Source: Chrysoperla carnea (lineage: Eukaryota; Arthropoda; Insecta; Neuroptera; Chrysopidae). From it: a stretch of DNA of 64,000 nt. Below the pieces are notes generated by a model that was not told the origin of the DNA, did not search any database, and was given only the letters and a program-made list of their open reading frames with translations. Made by a program: the position numbers and the translations under genes. The stretch spans positions 22,044,640 to 22,108,639 of the forward strand of contig NC_058342.1 in assembly GCF_905475395.1 (NCBI RefSeq). Direction: 5' to 3'. Shown piece after piece: positions 31,421 through 43,870 of this stretch. The first letter of the stretch is position 1. Each line of letters begins with the position of its first letter.

Positions 31421-32105
31421 CTAGTTGATTCCCGCCCGCTTCGCTGGGCACACTAACCATTTGGATGTGAATGTATACTTCTTTTATTAACGAAATGTTT
31501 AATTTCGATTTGGTATTTATTGTAAATTTTTGAAATTGTAAATAGGAAAATATAGTGCCAGTCAGTTAATACACAGATTTCCACATCAACCACGAGGCAC
31601 TGTGTTTTGGGATGCCTTCCCGTTATTTATTGTGGCAGGATCCCCAGTAGACCTTATCCCTTAAGCTAATGGATATCGGAGAGTATTAATCGACCACTTT
31701 TAAATCCGCCTCTTTTCGATTCGGCCGAAAATCTGTCATCACTTTCTACCTCAAACAGTTCTCAGAAAAACTGTTTAAATTTCTTTAACCAAGGTAAAAA
31801 ATTATTTAATTTGTAAGAGTAATCTATCTTCTTTTTTTTTGAAACAAACAGAAATTTTTACAAAACTGACCTATTAGGACTTTTTTTCCCATTGTTTATT
31901 TTTAACGAATTTTTCAGAAAAAAGTAAATAAAAATTAAATTACAAATAGGAAAATTCGTTGGTATAGGAATTCCGTTAAATCCGTTCTTAATGGACGTCT
32001 ATGTCACGAAAGAGGTAAATCAAATTCGAAATTTGAAGTTAATCGGATCGATAGTTTCGGAGATTTCGTGATGGGTCAATCAGTGGTAAGTCGCTTATAT
32101 ATAGA
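31421..32105 (-). mobile_element. Small non-autonomous Helitron (685 bp)
   Basis: Minus strand begins TCTATATATAAGCGACTTAC and CACTGATTGACCCATCACG, a 5-prime end familiar from insect Helitrons. It ends with hairpin GCCCAGCGAAGCGGGC (31434-31449) then GGGAATCAACTAG followed by T. This fits the TC...hairpin-CTRR-T rule, without target duplication. No Rep or helicase sequence inside. Confidence 0.85.
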
Positions 32106-32142
32106 GTATCATAAAATAAATTTTACTATAATTTATTAATGA

Positions 32143-32689
32143 ACAAGTGAAAACAAACAATTGACTGAGTTAATTGTTGATATACCATGTATAGACAGTG
32201 TTGATTACTGTATCACATTGCACATACATATACAATTTGTATAAGACATACTATACAATTTACGCCTAATTTGCGCCTTCACGGGTAAACAGTGATGTTT
32301 ACGACAAAATGTTTCAAACAAAAGTAGTTTATTTTTGGATAAGGAACATTTTTTACATTTAATTTTTTGTTCTATCTCTAACGGTTTACAAGATGGGTTC
32401 TACGAACCCATAGGTCATGACCCAATTGACCTATCTTGCTCATTTACGAACTCGACCTCACTTTTTACGTCCTGAGTACGCTGTAAAAATTTTAGCTTGA
32501 TATATTTTTTCATTTTTGAGTTATCGTGCCCACAGACGGACGGACGGACAACCGGAAATGGACTAATTAGACGATTCTATGAACACCTATAGCAAAATTT
32601 TGTGCGTGGCATCAATATTTTTAAGCGTTACATACTTGGGACTAAACTTAGTATACCTTGCATATTACATAATATGCATGGTATAATAA
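32143..32689 (+). repeat. Family A repeat, full length
   Basis: Starts about 38 bp after the Helitron. It has a small duplication in the hairpin region (CATAGGTCATGACCC) and ends GCATGGTATAATAA. Confidence 0.85.
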
Positions 32690-35135
32690 AATATACTTCA
32701 GAATATACTATCAGAAATTTATTAGTCTGATTTCTAAAGGCCACTTTTACCACTGTTTGTTATTATATGTGTATGTCATATTATTATTAAGGGTTTTTAT
32801 AAAGTGGAAATGAAGGGGAAAGTGGGGGAAGAAAAATTAGGGGGGTGGTGTTGATTTTACTTGGTTAGTGGAGAAGATATTCGGATTTCTCGACTTGCGG
32901 TTCGAATCTGGCCATTGGCACTTGTTTGATATGCCCTCTTTATTTATCATATAATGTTAATAGTTCATTTTAGCGTATACTATTTCATCTTACAGGGATT
33001 ATTGATTTTTCCACATAACTGTTGCTTCTTTTTAACAACTAGCGCATGCGTATTACGTACACAAAAAGGGAATATAATATTGTACTTATATTTTGATTTC
33101 AAAAATTAAAATTTTTCAAAATTTATTTTAAATTTACATGATTTAAAAAAAATTCTCCAACAATTTACTTTTAAATTTAATAAAATAAATTTAATTATTT
33201 TGTGGAAAACCAAGTCGAAATTTTTTTTTTAAATACAAACTTTTAACAAATTTGATTGTAAAGCCAAATGACCAAAAGAACTCAATAAATGACCAAGAAA
33301 TTTAAAATAATTTAAGAAAAATTATTTTTTAGAATAACATGAAAAGCGGAAAAACTTTATATACGACAATAATGTGTATATTCATATTACACAATGTGTG
33401 GTATATTTTCACTCAAAACTATATTCCTGTGAAAACCCGCTATATAAGGAAGGCACACGCAGGTTGCAAACTGCAGTTCATTTTCCGTAACACTTTCGAA
33501 AACATTTCATAGTGAAAAGTGTCATTATTTTTGAAAATTATCATTTATTTTGATTGACTGAAGACTTACTTTTACAACAATTATGATATTGTTATGATAA
33601 ATTAAATTTTTTTTTTTTTTCAAAATTTTAAAAATAATTTTAAAAATTTGTTTTCGCGTTTAAAAAAAATTAAACTGTAAGTATTTTTTTTAAAAATTTC
33701 AAATTTTTTTAATTAGTTGTTGTAAACAAAAAATTATTTTTTGTATAAAATATTTCCTTCGTGAAAAAATTGGTCTTTTTTCGAACAAAGGAAAATCTAG
33801 TAGTTTGAACAATAGAAAATCGTGTTTTATCTTAAATCTAACTGTAGATATTTTCATTGAAGAAAAATAACAGATAAATAACTTAGTTAAAAGCAAATTT
33901 TTAAATATAATAGACGTTTTATATAACGTGTATGTATAATAATGACCTGTTTCTGTTTTCTATACAATTTTTGAATAGTCATCATACTTAATGGTTACCG
34001 GAAATCTAAAAGGAAATTAGGAAAGCGATTAGGGATAACAAATATTTCAAAATTTATTTCCGATTATCGAAAAACACTTTTTAAAATCTATTTCCTGTGT
34101 GATTCAATTTTAAAAAAGTGTCTCAATTTTTTTGTTTCTGTTTTATTCGAAGTTACTTCACGGTGGGTTCTTCGTAACATTATTTCTAATATATGAAAAT
34201 TATATATAATTAAATATGTAACCCCCGTTGCGTCTTTATAAGGTATATCACTCACTTATTTACCCCACTACGTGTGATATGTATATACCACTTTATTTTA
34301 CCCCCTACCCTTAATAAATTGACTTAAATGTATGACACGCGATATATCTGAGTATTTTTTAGAAATTCTAAATGAATTTTCACACATTTATTTTTAATGA
34401 AAAATAAATGTTTTATTAAATAATCTCGTTTAAGGCTGTTGGGGGCAATTAATTTAATTCAAAACAAACTTATTTTATGAAGATTTAATAATTTTCTTTA
34501 AAATTATATTATCCGATTAACTTTTTCAAAATTGTATATTTTCATTTCCAAAATTTCTCTTAAGAATACAATTTCCTTGTAATAGTTTTTCATCTTTAAT
34601 CAAAAGTTTTTGTTTATATGTTTATGTAAGAAAATTTTTGTTCAAATCGTATTAGCTATTCAAAAAAAAAAATTTCATCTGATTGAAAACTAAAGAATAA
34701 CATTTTAAAAAATCAGCCACTAATTTTGTTCCAACCACCTCTCATTATTAATTTATATTTTGTAAATACAATAGAATTGGCTTTTCTTTTGATATTTTGT
34801 ATAAATTATGTAGTCATTAAAATCGACTACACCAACCTCCTTAAGGGATTTGTTCAATTATTCATAATTTCATTACTTTAATTATATATCTTAAAACTTT
34901 TAATCCAAAGTTTAATTGAATAATATTTATTTTTCAAAAATGATTATTTTCTGTATAATTTAATATCTTTCGGATATATTCGGGATGACCTATATCGTTT
35001 AGTTTTTGTTATTTTATTCAAACCATATGGAAAATATGAATTTTAAATACCCCATACGACTTCTATGTACATACTTGTTCATACTTATGAATATGGGAAA
35101 GATAATGAAATGTGATAGAGATATTTGTGTATCGG
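32690..35135. other. AT-rich stretch, no gene seen
   Basis: 2.4 kb of AT-rich sequence with many long A and T runs. No exon, RNA gene or bounded repeat could be supported. Confidence 0.45.
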
Positions 35136-35230
35136 GGTCATATTTAGAAAAAAGTTCAGAATCTAGAGAAAAAAATAACTTAATTATTGTAACTCTCAAA
35201 TGTGACATGTTCCTGTATGTTAAAATATAT
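35136..35230 (+). repeat. Dispersed repeat pair member (with 2800-2885)
   Basis: AAGTTCAGAATCTAGAG and ACTCTCAAATGTGACATGTTCC match the first copy. The open frames covering it on both strands differ between copies, so they are not coding. Confidence 0.5.
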
Positions 35231-35642
35231 ACCAATGGGTAAGCAGTTATAGTTTGTTGATACATCCATACATCCTCACTAAATTTCACATTCATAATAG
35301 ATCACAATTTATCTGAACAATTTACAAATATTACAAATCCAATCTAGAAGTTGATGATATTCAAATCGTATTTACGTAAAATGCTTTCGATTCTAAGTCA
35401 AATCTATAAACGGTTTCATCAACAATTTTTTTTATTGTTGCATAATTTTGTTATTGATAATTGATTACATAATAATTATACTTATTTATACTTACCGCTA
35501 TGGAAGTATAATTGTAGTGTAATTTAACTAATGATTATAAATAGTTCAAACGTTGATACTCAGCCATATCCAGGGTATTTAAACAGTTAAAATCGTTAGT
35601 TGTTATACTAACTGGCTTTATTTAATTAATGTTCTAATTGAA
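35231..35642. other. AT-rich stretch, no gene seen
   Basis: Nothing recognised between a short repeat and the GAGCA-ended MITE. Confidence 0.5.
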
Positions 35643-36145
35643 TTATTCATTTAATTAAAGAAGGACGAGCAGGTTATATGACGGGTTGAAATTTGTAATC
35701 AAATTTTCAACCTTGATAACAAACAATTTATTGACATCTAGCTTTATTTTCGAAATAACCAAGAATGAATAATTTTACCGAAATTTCCGATATTTGATAT
35801 TTCGTAAACTAAGCTTGAATAAGCGATTTCGTCAAGCTATGTGATAATTCATTATCAAGTGAGAAAATATAATTTTTTTTAAGGTATACGTAAGAGAACT
35901 TTAACACTGATTGTATATCCTTAATAAATTCGACCGACACGGTTTTTTAATATATTTTTTATTTCTTTAATAAGGCCCTAATTGAAAACTTTCTTTAATT
36001 ATTCATTTTTCGATTTTTCGAAAACTAAGGCAAATATTGAAAAATTATATTCTTATTTTCCGTCTACGTTAATGGAATTATAATAAAATTCATCATCAAA
36101 GTAAATAATAAGATAAAAATAATTTTAACCCTAAATCTATCCTGC
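35643..36145. mobile_element. MITE with AAGGRYGTACGAGCAGG-type inverted ends
   Basis: Left AAGGACGAGCAGGTTAT and right complement AAGGGATGTACGAGCAGG extend into loosely paired arms of about 150 bp. Interior rich in TTTCGAAATA phrases. Confidence 0.55.
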
Positions 36146-36455
36146 TCGTACATCCCTTATATATATGGAGGCACTTGTTTCAATTCGTTTCTGTCATTAT
36201 TTATATGTTTACTTTCAATTCAATTATCAATCATTTCAAATTCATTCCAAAAATTATCAAAAACTTTCAAAACATGCCGTTTTTTTGAGATTTCTCCATA
36301 AGAGCAATCAATGTATTTTATATCGATTTTCAATGATTTCTTTCTTAAAAATTTGCATGGATAACTTAGTTGAAATTTTAACTACATATTCTTTGAGTAA
36401 AAGTCTACCTATAAATCAAACATTGTTGTTATGCTCATACATCCTTAAATCTTTA
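36146..36455 (-). repeat. GAGCA-ended MITE family, adjoining partial copy
   Basis: Complement starts TTAAGGATGTATGAGCATA and follows the 14832-15160 sequence. The plus frame at 36165-36461 is an accidental open frame: the homologous 14.9 kb copy is open only in an unrelated stretch. Confidence 0.5.
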
Positions 36456-36567
36456 TTTTGACAAAGTTTCAAAAAATTTTATAAAGAATTTCAATGTGTA
36501 ATGAGCGTCCTAAGTAGAAAAGAATGTCTTTATATTGCTAAGGAATTTTTTTATTAAATAGAAAGAA

Positions 36568-36660
36568 AGAATTTATTCTAAGAAAATCGCTAATAATTCT
36601 AAAAAAATTGTTAGAAAATAGTGAATGTCTATTTAAATTACGATCATGTTGAATTTCAGT
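36568..36660 (+). repeat. Duplicated segment, left flank (inverted at 39517-39620)
   Basis: TTGTTAGAAAATAGTGAATG and ATCATGTTGAATTTCA recur as the complement at 39517-39620. Confidence 0.65.
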
Positions 36661-36671
36661 TTAATAGTTTA

Positions 36672-37155
36672 TTTAGTAGAGTAAAATATGTTAAAAATTA
36701 AGGAAAATGAAAAAAAAAACCGCTTACTTTTTGCTAATCTTGGTGAAAAGTGTTTCTTACGTGTCAAATATCATAAGCAAAGCATGAGTTGGTGGCGCAA
36801 ATCTTACTATTTATTAATAAACAATAAATATTGACTTAAAAGTTAATAAATAAACTTGTATTACATATATGTGAGTGCTTGTCAAATAATCGAAAAACTA
36901 TTATACAAGTATAACTTATACGTAATACAAGTTGTCTATTTATTAATTTTTAATTGTAAACTTTTGCATTGACCGTTTCATTTAATTAATAATTTATTGT
37001 TTATTAACCAATAGAAACATTTGCACCACTAACTCTTTATTAATAATATTTGACATCTAAAAAACACATTCCATGACGTTTTAGCGAAAAGTAAGCGGTT
37101 TATTTCATTTTCCTTAATTAGCCGATTTTTGTAACATCTTTTACCGTACTAATTG
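36672..37155. mobile_element. Long palindromic foldback element
   Basis: Almost the whole unit is self-complementary. Outer arms share TTAAGGAAAATGAAA, CCGCTTACTTTT and TTAATAAACAATAAAT; the core arms share ATACAAGTT / AACTTGTAT. No coding capacity. Terminal TSD not resolved. Confidence 0.7.
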
Positions 37156-37210
37156 TCTAATAATGAAAATAATATCTAATGTAGTTAATTGCTTAAATAT
37201 TCTGCATAAC
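37145..37210 (+). repeat. Duplicated segment, right flank (inverted at 39030-39084)
   Basis: AATGAAAATAATAT and TGTAGTTAATTGCTTAAATA occur as the complement just left of the Helitron at 39085. Confidence 0.65.
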
Positions 37211-37424
37211 TCTCTAAAAGGTTTGTGCAACACTAAACCAGATATAATACAGCTCAAAATGAATTGATTTAACTTAACTTTGTATCAAGTTGTTTTGTTT
37301 GAAGCATGAGTGACCCTTCAGTTGAAAGTTTGAAATCGTTTCTTGTAACTCGAAACACAAAATATCATTCAGCTAAGATTGAGTCTGTGGACATTATTTC
37401 ATTGGAAAACAAAAACCAACATAA

Positions 37425-38058
37425 ACAAGTGTAAACAAACAATTGACTGACTTGATTATTAAAACACCATGCATAGACAGTGTTGATTACGCAAATGTTT
37501 GTTTTTACGCAAACGTAATACAAGTAAAGATAGATGGTCATTCTTAGATAGTCACAGTCACGTGATTGTGGTTTTACACACACATAACTGATATTCGCTT
37601 ATATAATATGTAATATATAATGTTATAACGTAATTTGCGCCCTCGTGGGGAAACAGTGATGATTACGAAAAATTGTTTCATACAAAAGTTGTTTATTTTT
37701 TTATAAGCAACATTTTGTTTATTTAAACTTTAGTTTTATCTCTAACAGTTTACAAATTGGTCCTACGTATCCAAGACCCAATTGACCTATGTTACCCAAT
37801 TACGAACTCAACCTCACTTTTTACGTCCTGAGCACGCTATAAATTCCAGCTTCTTATCTGTTTTTGTTTTGGAGTTAACGTGTTGTCAGACAAACAGGCA
37901 GATAAACGGATTGATGGAAAACCGAAAATAGACTAATTAGGTGATTTTATAAACACCTATACCAAAATTTTGTTCGTATCATCAATATTTTTAAGCGTTA
38001 GAAACTTGGGACTAAACTTATGTTTTGATATATATTACATGCATACAGGGTATAAAAA
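37425..38058 (+). repeat. Family A repeat, full length, long variant
   Basis: ACAAGTGTAAACAAACAATTG to GGGTATAAAAA. The extra 5-prime block is clear here (ACGCAAACGTAATACAAG). Confidence 0.85.
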
Positions 38059-38435
38059 TGTAGATATCATTAATGTTTCGTAGTACATGACATTTTTATA
38101 TTTCATACCCCCCGTATTTCTACGTCCATGGAGAAAAAGGACTAAAATTGTTTAATTTGGGTTCAGTAAATTGCAAACTAGAGAAAAGATACCCATGGAA
38201 AAAATCGGATATCTTTATGTTTTACTGCAAATTTGAAATATTATTCCTTGGAACTAAGAAAAATTACATTCAGATGTTCCAGATTATATCGAAAAATCTT
38301 GTTAATAGAGTACTTACAAACTATTTGCTGCATCTAATTTCAACATTTCCAATTCCTTACCTTCATAGGCAAAGAAATACGAAGGGTTTGAAATCTTAAA
38401 CCTCCACTTTCTGCGCCAATGCATTGCTTAGTCCA
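38059..38435. other. AT-rich stretch, no gene seen
   Basis: One open frame of 83 codons occupies 38148-38399 but has no recognisable motif or splice context. Confidence 0.45.
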
Positions 38436-38935
38436 TTACAGTTGCGGACTGAAATTTGTGACACTAAAGACATTAAACCTGATTTTGCGTATTTCCGAAA
38501 TTAACCCGACATCTTGCAAAATAACTTCTTTTGCGTTTTGATCCACATCCTGCGTTCTATTCATTAAAATTTTAGGGTTAGGATGTCTTTGTACTTGTCT
38601 GCGTTTTATCTTCAAACTCATTTATACAACTTACAAAAAGAAATTCACGATAAAATATTTGATGTTGAACAAGAATAACTTTTTTCTATCAATCGTAGCG
38701 TGTACTTCGAAATAAGTCAGTTTGAAGATAAAATGCAGACAAGTCCAACGACACCAAAATCATCAAATTTAATTGAATGAATTGAAGGCAAAATATGGAC
38801 CAAACACACAAAAAAAACTTCGTGAGTACCCAAAATCAGATTCTCCAAAAAATGGTCTCCAAACAAACCTCTGTTGAATGAATAAATAAAAAATTCTAGT
38901 CACAAACTTTTGGGTCACCCCACTTGGATTTTCGT
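38436..38935. mobile_element. Possible Tc1-type MITE
   Basis: Left GACTGAAATTTGTGACAC and right complement ACCCAAAAGTTTGTGACTA look like terminal repeats. Two inner copies of AGTTTGAAGATAAAA(C/T)GCAGACAAG face each other near 38600 and 38725. Ends not certain. Confidence 0.4.
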
Positions 38936-39029
38936 AAAATCACTGGACTATGCTGATCAAGTTAATTATGTACGATTTCTTATGAAACAATGATAGCATA
39001 CCCAATTTAAGCGAAACAGCACCCTGGAT

Positions 39030-39084
39030 ATGCAGAATATTTAAGCAATTAACTACATTATATATTATTTTCATTGTAAGATAA
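39030..39084 (-). repeat. Duplicated segment (inverse of 37145-37210)
   Basis: Complement of the segment right of the palindromic foldback; ends at the Helitron start. Confidence 0.65.
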
Positions 39085-39504
39085 TCCCTATATATTATAA
39101 ATGTGAAAGTAACAATGTTTGTTTGTTTGTTTGTTTGTTTGTTACGCTTTCACGCAAAAACTAGCGAATGGTCTTTAATGAAACTGTTCAGCAATATAGC
39201 TCATACACCAGAATAGCACATGAGCTATAAATTAAAAAGATATAAATACCAAAACAAAAAATTTTTTTCAAAATAAATTTAAAATAGTAAATGTCATAAT
39301 TCATGGCTACCTTTTCGGATAAACTCCGTGAATTAATAACTACTTTACAATTTAAAAAATTGAAAACTGTGCATATCTTTTACCTAAGTAAAACCATCAT
39401 TTCAAGTGTTATGGAACGTTCATAAGTGAGATCAAAGCAGGTGGAGGCTATAAAGCGGTGGTTTTTACTTTTAAGCCCAGTGAAGCGGGCGGGTATCAAT
39501 CTAG
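39085..39504 (+). mobile_element. Small non-autonomous Helitron (420 bp)
   Basis: Starts TCCCTATATATTATAAATG after an A. It contains a (GTTT)n tract running into GTTACGCTTTCACGC and ends with hairpin GCCCAGTGAAGCGGGC (39475-39490), GGGTATCAATCTAG, then T. The 3-prime end is nearly the same as that of 31421-32105, while the 5-prime end is unrelated. Confidence 0.85.
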
Positions 39505-39516
39505 TAAAATATAAAC

Positions 39517-39620
39517 GTGAAATTCAACATGATTCTAATTTTATATAGACATTCACTATTTTCCAACAATTTTCTTAGTATTTATAGTGATTTTCTTAGA
39601 AATTACGTTTTCCTTAGTAA
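39517..39620 (-). repeat. Duplicated segment (inverse of 36568-36660)
   Basis: Continues the inverted duplication on the far side of the Helitron. Confidence 0.65.
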
Positions 39621-39953
39621 TAGTTTGTTTATATTTCTATTTAAGATTTATTTCTACAAGGCTCTCAAAGAATCATTTTCCACTCGTATATAGAATGTAC
39701 TATATATATATTATATTTGTTTCTTTATAATTTTTTGTATGATCTCGTATCTTTCAAACAGCTGGATGGATTACGACAGTTAAGGTACCTTTATATTCGT
39801 TTTAAAAACCCAAGTGTCCTAAGATAGGTCAAAAATAGAAAAACAAAATTTTCTGTGAGAAATGGTAATATATTAAGAAAAAAAAATTCACGAAACCTAT
39901 CGAGTATTGTACCATAAAAAAAAGAAATATTAAATGGAGATTTTAAAAATATA
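39621..39953. other. AT-rich spacer, no gene seen
   Basis: No recognisable exon, RNA gene or terminal repeat. Confidence 0.5.
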
Positions 39954-40233
39954 CACCGTGTTCTGTTATTGACTTAGAAACCCGGCTTACCAAAATAAGC
40001 TCATCAAGAGCACCAAAAAAACGCTTTTCTAAATTTTGATCCCGGAAAAATATAATAAAAATATAAAAAGTGAAATTTGACCAAATCCAATTAAATAATT
40101 GTATACTTTTTTTAAAATCCCCGTCTCTCCCAAATTAGGCCTCAGATCCAAATTTGGAAAAGAGTTTTTTTATTGCTCTTGATGAGCTTATTTTGGTAAG
40201 CCAGGTTTCTGCAGTCAATAACAGAATACGGTG
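39954..40233. mobile_element. Foldback MITE, CACCGTG ends (280 bp)
   Basis: Left arm CACCGTGTTCTGTTATTGAC continues through CTTACCAAAATAAGC and CTCATCAAGAGC, and the right arm is its complement for about 90 bp. TA on both sides. Half copy at 2886. Confidence 0.85.
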
Positions 40234-41047
40234 TATATAAGTTACATGTTTAAATTTAATTAGGAATATAACTAAAAAGCTTGGGAACCTATAGGGCTTG
40301 CCCAATTCTGGATGTTACAGTAGTACTAACGCTTAGAATGATTTAACTGGTGTATTTTTAATGGTGCAGACCACACACAGTATATATGTAATCATATAAC
40401 ATATGAGCCCTTTTTGATACTGCAAAAAATAAATACACACTTGATGGTTTTAAATAATAATTAGATCACTTTGAACTCTGTTTAAACGCGTTAATCTTTG
40501 ATACCACAAAACAGATTTTAATGTGATTTCTGTAATTTAATAAAATACGTTTCTTAGAAAAATATATTTTATGATATTTTTAAAGACGCGCTAAATTATC
40601 AATTATTTTATTCGAACTTTTATTTTATGTTTTTCAAATCGTATAAATTTATGAATGTTGAAACGCGGTATGAAAAAATCGCCCCTCTTAAAAAAACTCA
40701 AACTTTAACGAAACTTCAAACATCTGTATTTCCGAGTATAATTATTTTATCAGGATCAGATTCAACTCATTCGAATGGCTGCATTTTTTTTAATACAAAG
40801 CTAAAAGTTTTTTATTATCATTCATCATTTTGCGTACGCAGGACGCAAAAATTGTTTTTCAAGAAAAGAAACATAGACATCCGAAAGCTTATGCATTTCT
40901 CTATCGAGTGTGTTTTTTACGCATTATCATACGAACTTTTTTGAGCAAGTTACACGCGGTCAAAACTAAATTGGACCATCGAATTTACACTTTTAAAAAA
41001 ATAATTTAATAAAAATTAGTTGTTTTCTTTCAAGATTCTATCGTTGG
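40234..41047. other. AT-rich stretch, no gene seen
   Basis: An open frame of 105 codons at 40627-40944 has an odd, low-complexity composition and no motif. I do not support it as a gene. Confidence 0.4.
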
Positions 41048-41630
41048 AGTTTATAAAGGTATACTAATTTTAGTCCAAAGATTGCAAGGCTTAGAGATAT
41101 TGATGATAAGAACAAATTTTGTCCGTTTGTGTGTCAGTCTGTGAAAAAACACGATAACACAAAAATGAAAAGACATATCAAGCTGAAATTTTTATAGCGG
41201 GCTCAGGGCGTAAAAAGCTAGGGTCTAAATCATCTTCTAAACCGTTTGAGATGGAAAAAAGTAAACGTAAAAAATCCTTCTAAAATTTAAATAAGCAACT
41301 TTTGATTGAAACATTTTCTCGTTAACATTACTGTTTACGAGTGAGGACGCCAATTAGGACAAAATTGGTGTCAATTTTCTCCAAAACTATAAAAGATAGG
41401 GAGTTGAAAATTTGCAGTTAGCTTCCAGTAGTGGTCTTTGTAAGTGGTGTAATATTTTCGAAAAAAGCTCTAGCAAAATACTTTCGGAAATTTTCGAAAA
41501 CCAAAAAAATTGTTTTGATTTTGCAAAGTCTTCTTATTTATAAAAAAGAATGCACTGACATTCAACATTTTTTATACAGGGTATTTTAACAATTAACTCA
41601 GTTATTTGATTGTTTAAACTAAGTTATGCA
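41048..41630 (-). repeat. Family A repeat, divergent subfamily
   Basis: 3-prime half clear (complement of ACTTTGGACTAAAATTAGTATACC). The 5-prime half has a different block, CCAATTAGGACAAAATTGG and TTTTCTCCAAAACTATAAAAG, also seen at 47887-48065 and 54800-54900. Confidence 0.7.
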
Positions 41631-41924
41631 TATGTTAAAAAACGTCAATTTTTTGTCTATAGACCCCTTACAAAGAATTTATTTACTCAATCGAGTAGAA
41701 TTAGAACTATACCCGTGGCTTTTAATTAATATTTGTTTTGTAAAAGTAAATATTGGTAAAGTTTTACACAGGTAAAATATATGTACGGTTTTCAGAAATA
41801 TTGAGTTTATCAGAAAAGATGGCCATGAAATTTTTATTTTATTTTTTTGCTATTTTTACAGAAATCTGTAATTTATGATAATATCAAATTAACTTTAATT
41901 CTTTAATTTTTTGTTTGTTTTAAA
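41631..41924. other. AT-rich spacer, no gene seen
   Basis: No exon, RNA gene or bounded repeat found. Confidence 0.5.
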
Positions 41925-42052
41925 TATATCTTTATAAATTATAGCTCATGTGTTATTCTGATGTATGAGCTATATTATAGTTAAGTTTCATTCAAATCCA
42001 TTCATTACTTTTTGCGTCAAAGCGTAACAAACAAACAAACAAACAAACATCC
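41925..42052 (-). mobile_element. Helitron 5-prime fragment
   Basis: Complement carries (GTTT)n GTTACGCTTTGACGCAAAAA and ATAGCTCATACATCAGAATA, the 5-prime module of the Helitron at 39085. Both true ends missing. Confidence 0.6.
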
Positions 42053-42671
42053 TTACTTCCTTCCTCCTCCTTCCTTAAGGGAGCAGGATACTCCTACATT
42101 TTTCCTCAAAATGTACCACTGGCCCAGCGTAGAATTTAGGAATTTTGTTCAAATAAAACAAAAAATAATCTAGAATTAATCTAAAGGCCTTAAAAAATCA
42201 CAAAATACGGAATACTCGAGTCTTGAATAAGTTATTTTTACAAATTACTTACACACGTATTAAAAGTTTCTTTTCTAGAACTGACCTTGGGGGGGTTGAT
42301 TCTTTTACACCATTTTGTAAGTATATATATTGATTTATTTACATATATTATGGTATGTATATATATATATTATATTCATGTATTCATATCAGCTGGCATG
42401 GCGGCGGGTATAAGAAAAGGGTGGTATGTTTAGAAAAAAAAAATTTTCCCTTCGTATAATTATCGTTGAAAATATAATTTTTTTTTCTTTTATTAAAATT
42501 TTTTTCTGATTAATGCGAATTTTTGCATAAGAAGTTATACATGTTGTTTTTCCGTTGAAATATAATTATTACTGGATATTTTTACATCAATTTTCCATTA
42601 TGTATATTAAATTAACCAGTTTTGTACGGTATCTAGGTACGCACTCATCTAGATTATCTGTAGGCAAGTAG
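42053..42671. other. AT-rich stretch, no gene seen
   Basis: TA-rich simple sequence around 42340-42375; nothing else. Confidence 0.45.
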
Positions 42672-42985
42672 GTTTTGTACCAAAAAATGATTCAAGCAAA
42701 AGTGGTATATTTTTTATAAGGAGTATTTTTAACATTAACATTAAAATTGTATTCTATCTCTAACGGTTTACAAGAAAGGTCCTACAAGCCCAAGACGCAA
42801 TTGGCCTATGTTCCGCACTTACGAACTGAGCCTCATTTTTTACGCCCAGAGCACGCTATAAAAATTTCAATTTGATATATTTTATTGTTTTTGAATTATC
42901 GTGTTGACAGACAGACAGACGTGCGGACAGACGTAAATGGATTAATTAGGTGATTTTATGAACATCTAAATCAAAATTTTCTCTC
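42672..42985 (+). repeat. Family A repeat, divergent subfamily, truncated
   Basis: AAATGATTCAAGCAAAAG to GAACATCTAAATCAAAATTTT. Shares ACGAACTGAGCCTCA with the 47340 copy, which sets these two apart. Confidence 0.75.
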
Positions 42986-43639
42986 ACTTCCTCATCACTC
43001 AGAGACGGGGTACATTTGTTATTTATTATATAATTAATTGTTTATACGGTCATAACTTCTAAACTATTAAATAGAAAAGCAGATATAACTAAAATTATAT
43101 TGAATAAGGTTGGCACGCAGCGCTTGGTTTGTAACGTCCTTAAATTGACCAATAAATAATATTTTTGTACTTGCAAGGTACTCATTTTAAAGGTATGAGT
43201 CTATAATTAATTTAATGTTATGCACATAAAAATACGTTTTATGTAATAGCATCGATGCTAGCACGATTGTAAGTATTGAGTTTTATCATTTTTCCGGCCC
43301 GTTATTAGTTTATTTTAGCAAAAGCAAACCCCACATAATAATTATTCATGAGTAAATTTGATTTTAGTGTCCTAATTCCATTGCTTAACCAATATCGCTA
43401 CCGACGCTTGTTATATTCAAACAAAAATATGGTATTTATCATAAAAATGATCAATAAGCTTAGTTCAAATTGTCATTCATGTAGTTGTACCAACCACATC
43501 TAAACTAGCCATACCAGGTATGCGTTCGTAGTAAGCAAATCGTATGTTTAAAGCAAACGTAAATATATGTTCCTTTAATTCGTCTATTCGCTTCATTAAC
43601 ACGATTAAATATTCCAACTGAGTATAATTTTATTTTCCA
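42986..43639. other. AT-rich stretch, no gene seen
   Basis: No supportable feature. Confidence 0.45.
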
Positions 43640-43870
43640 TTAATAAAAGGCATGACTTTAAACTAAAATCAATCTCTTTCATAGAAGTAATGATTTTATT
43701 TATTTAGCTTCAATGATTTTGTACCAATGAATTCATATTTTAAATTCAATCCCATTCTATTGTAAATACAAATATTTAACTGCACTTGTTCCAATCATTA
43801 GGAAATTGTTTGTAAGTATTTTTACTTTATTTCAATATGAAACGGCCAACTTCGGGATGACGCTGTCATT
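43640..43870 (+). repeat. Dispersed repeat pair member (with 24275-24505)
   Basis: Same orientation and almost collinear with the first copy. Confidence 0.75.

Noticed and set aside
40627-40944. 105-codon open frame as a gene
   Set aside because: No motif, no splice context and biased AT-rich composition; such lengths arise by chance here.
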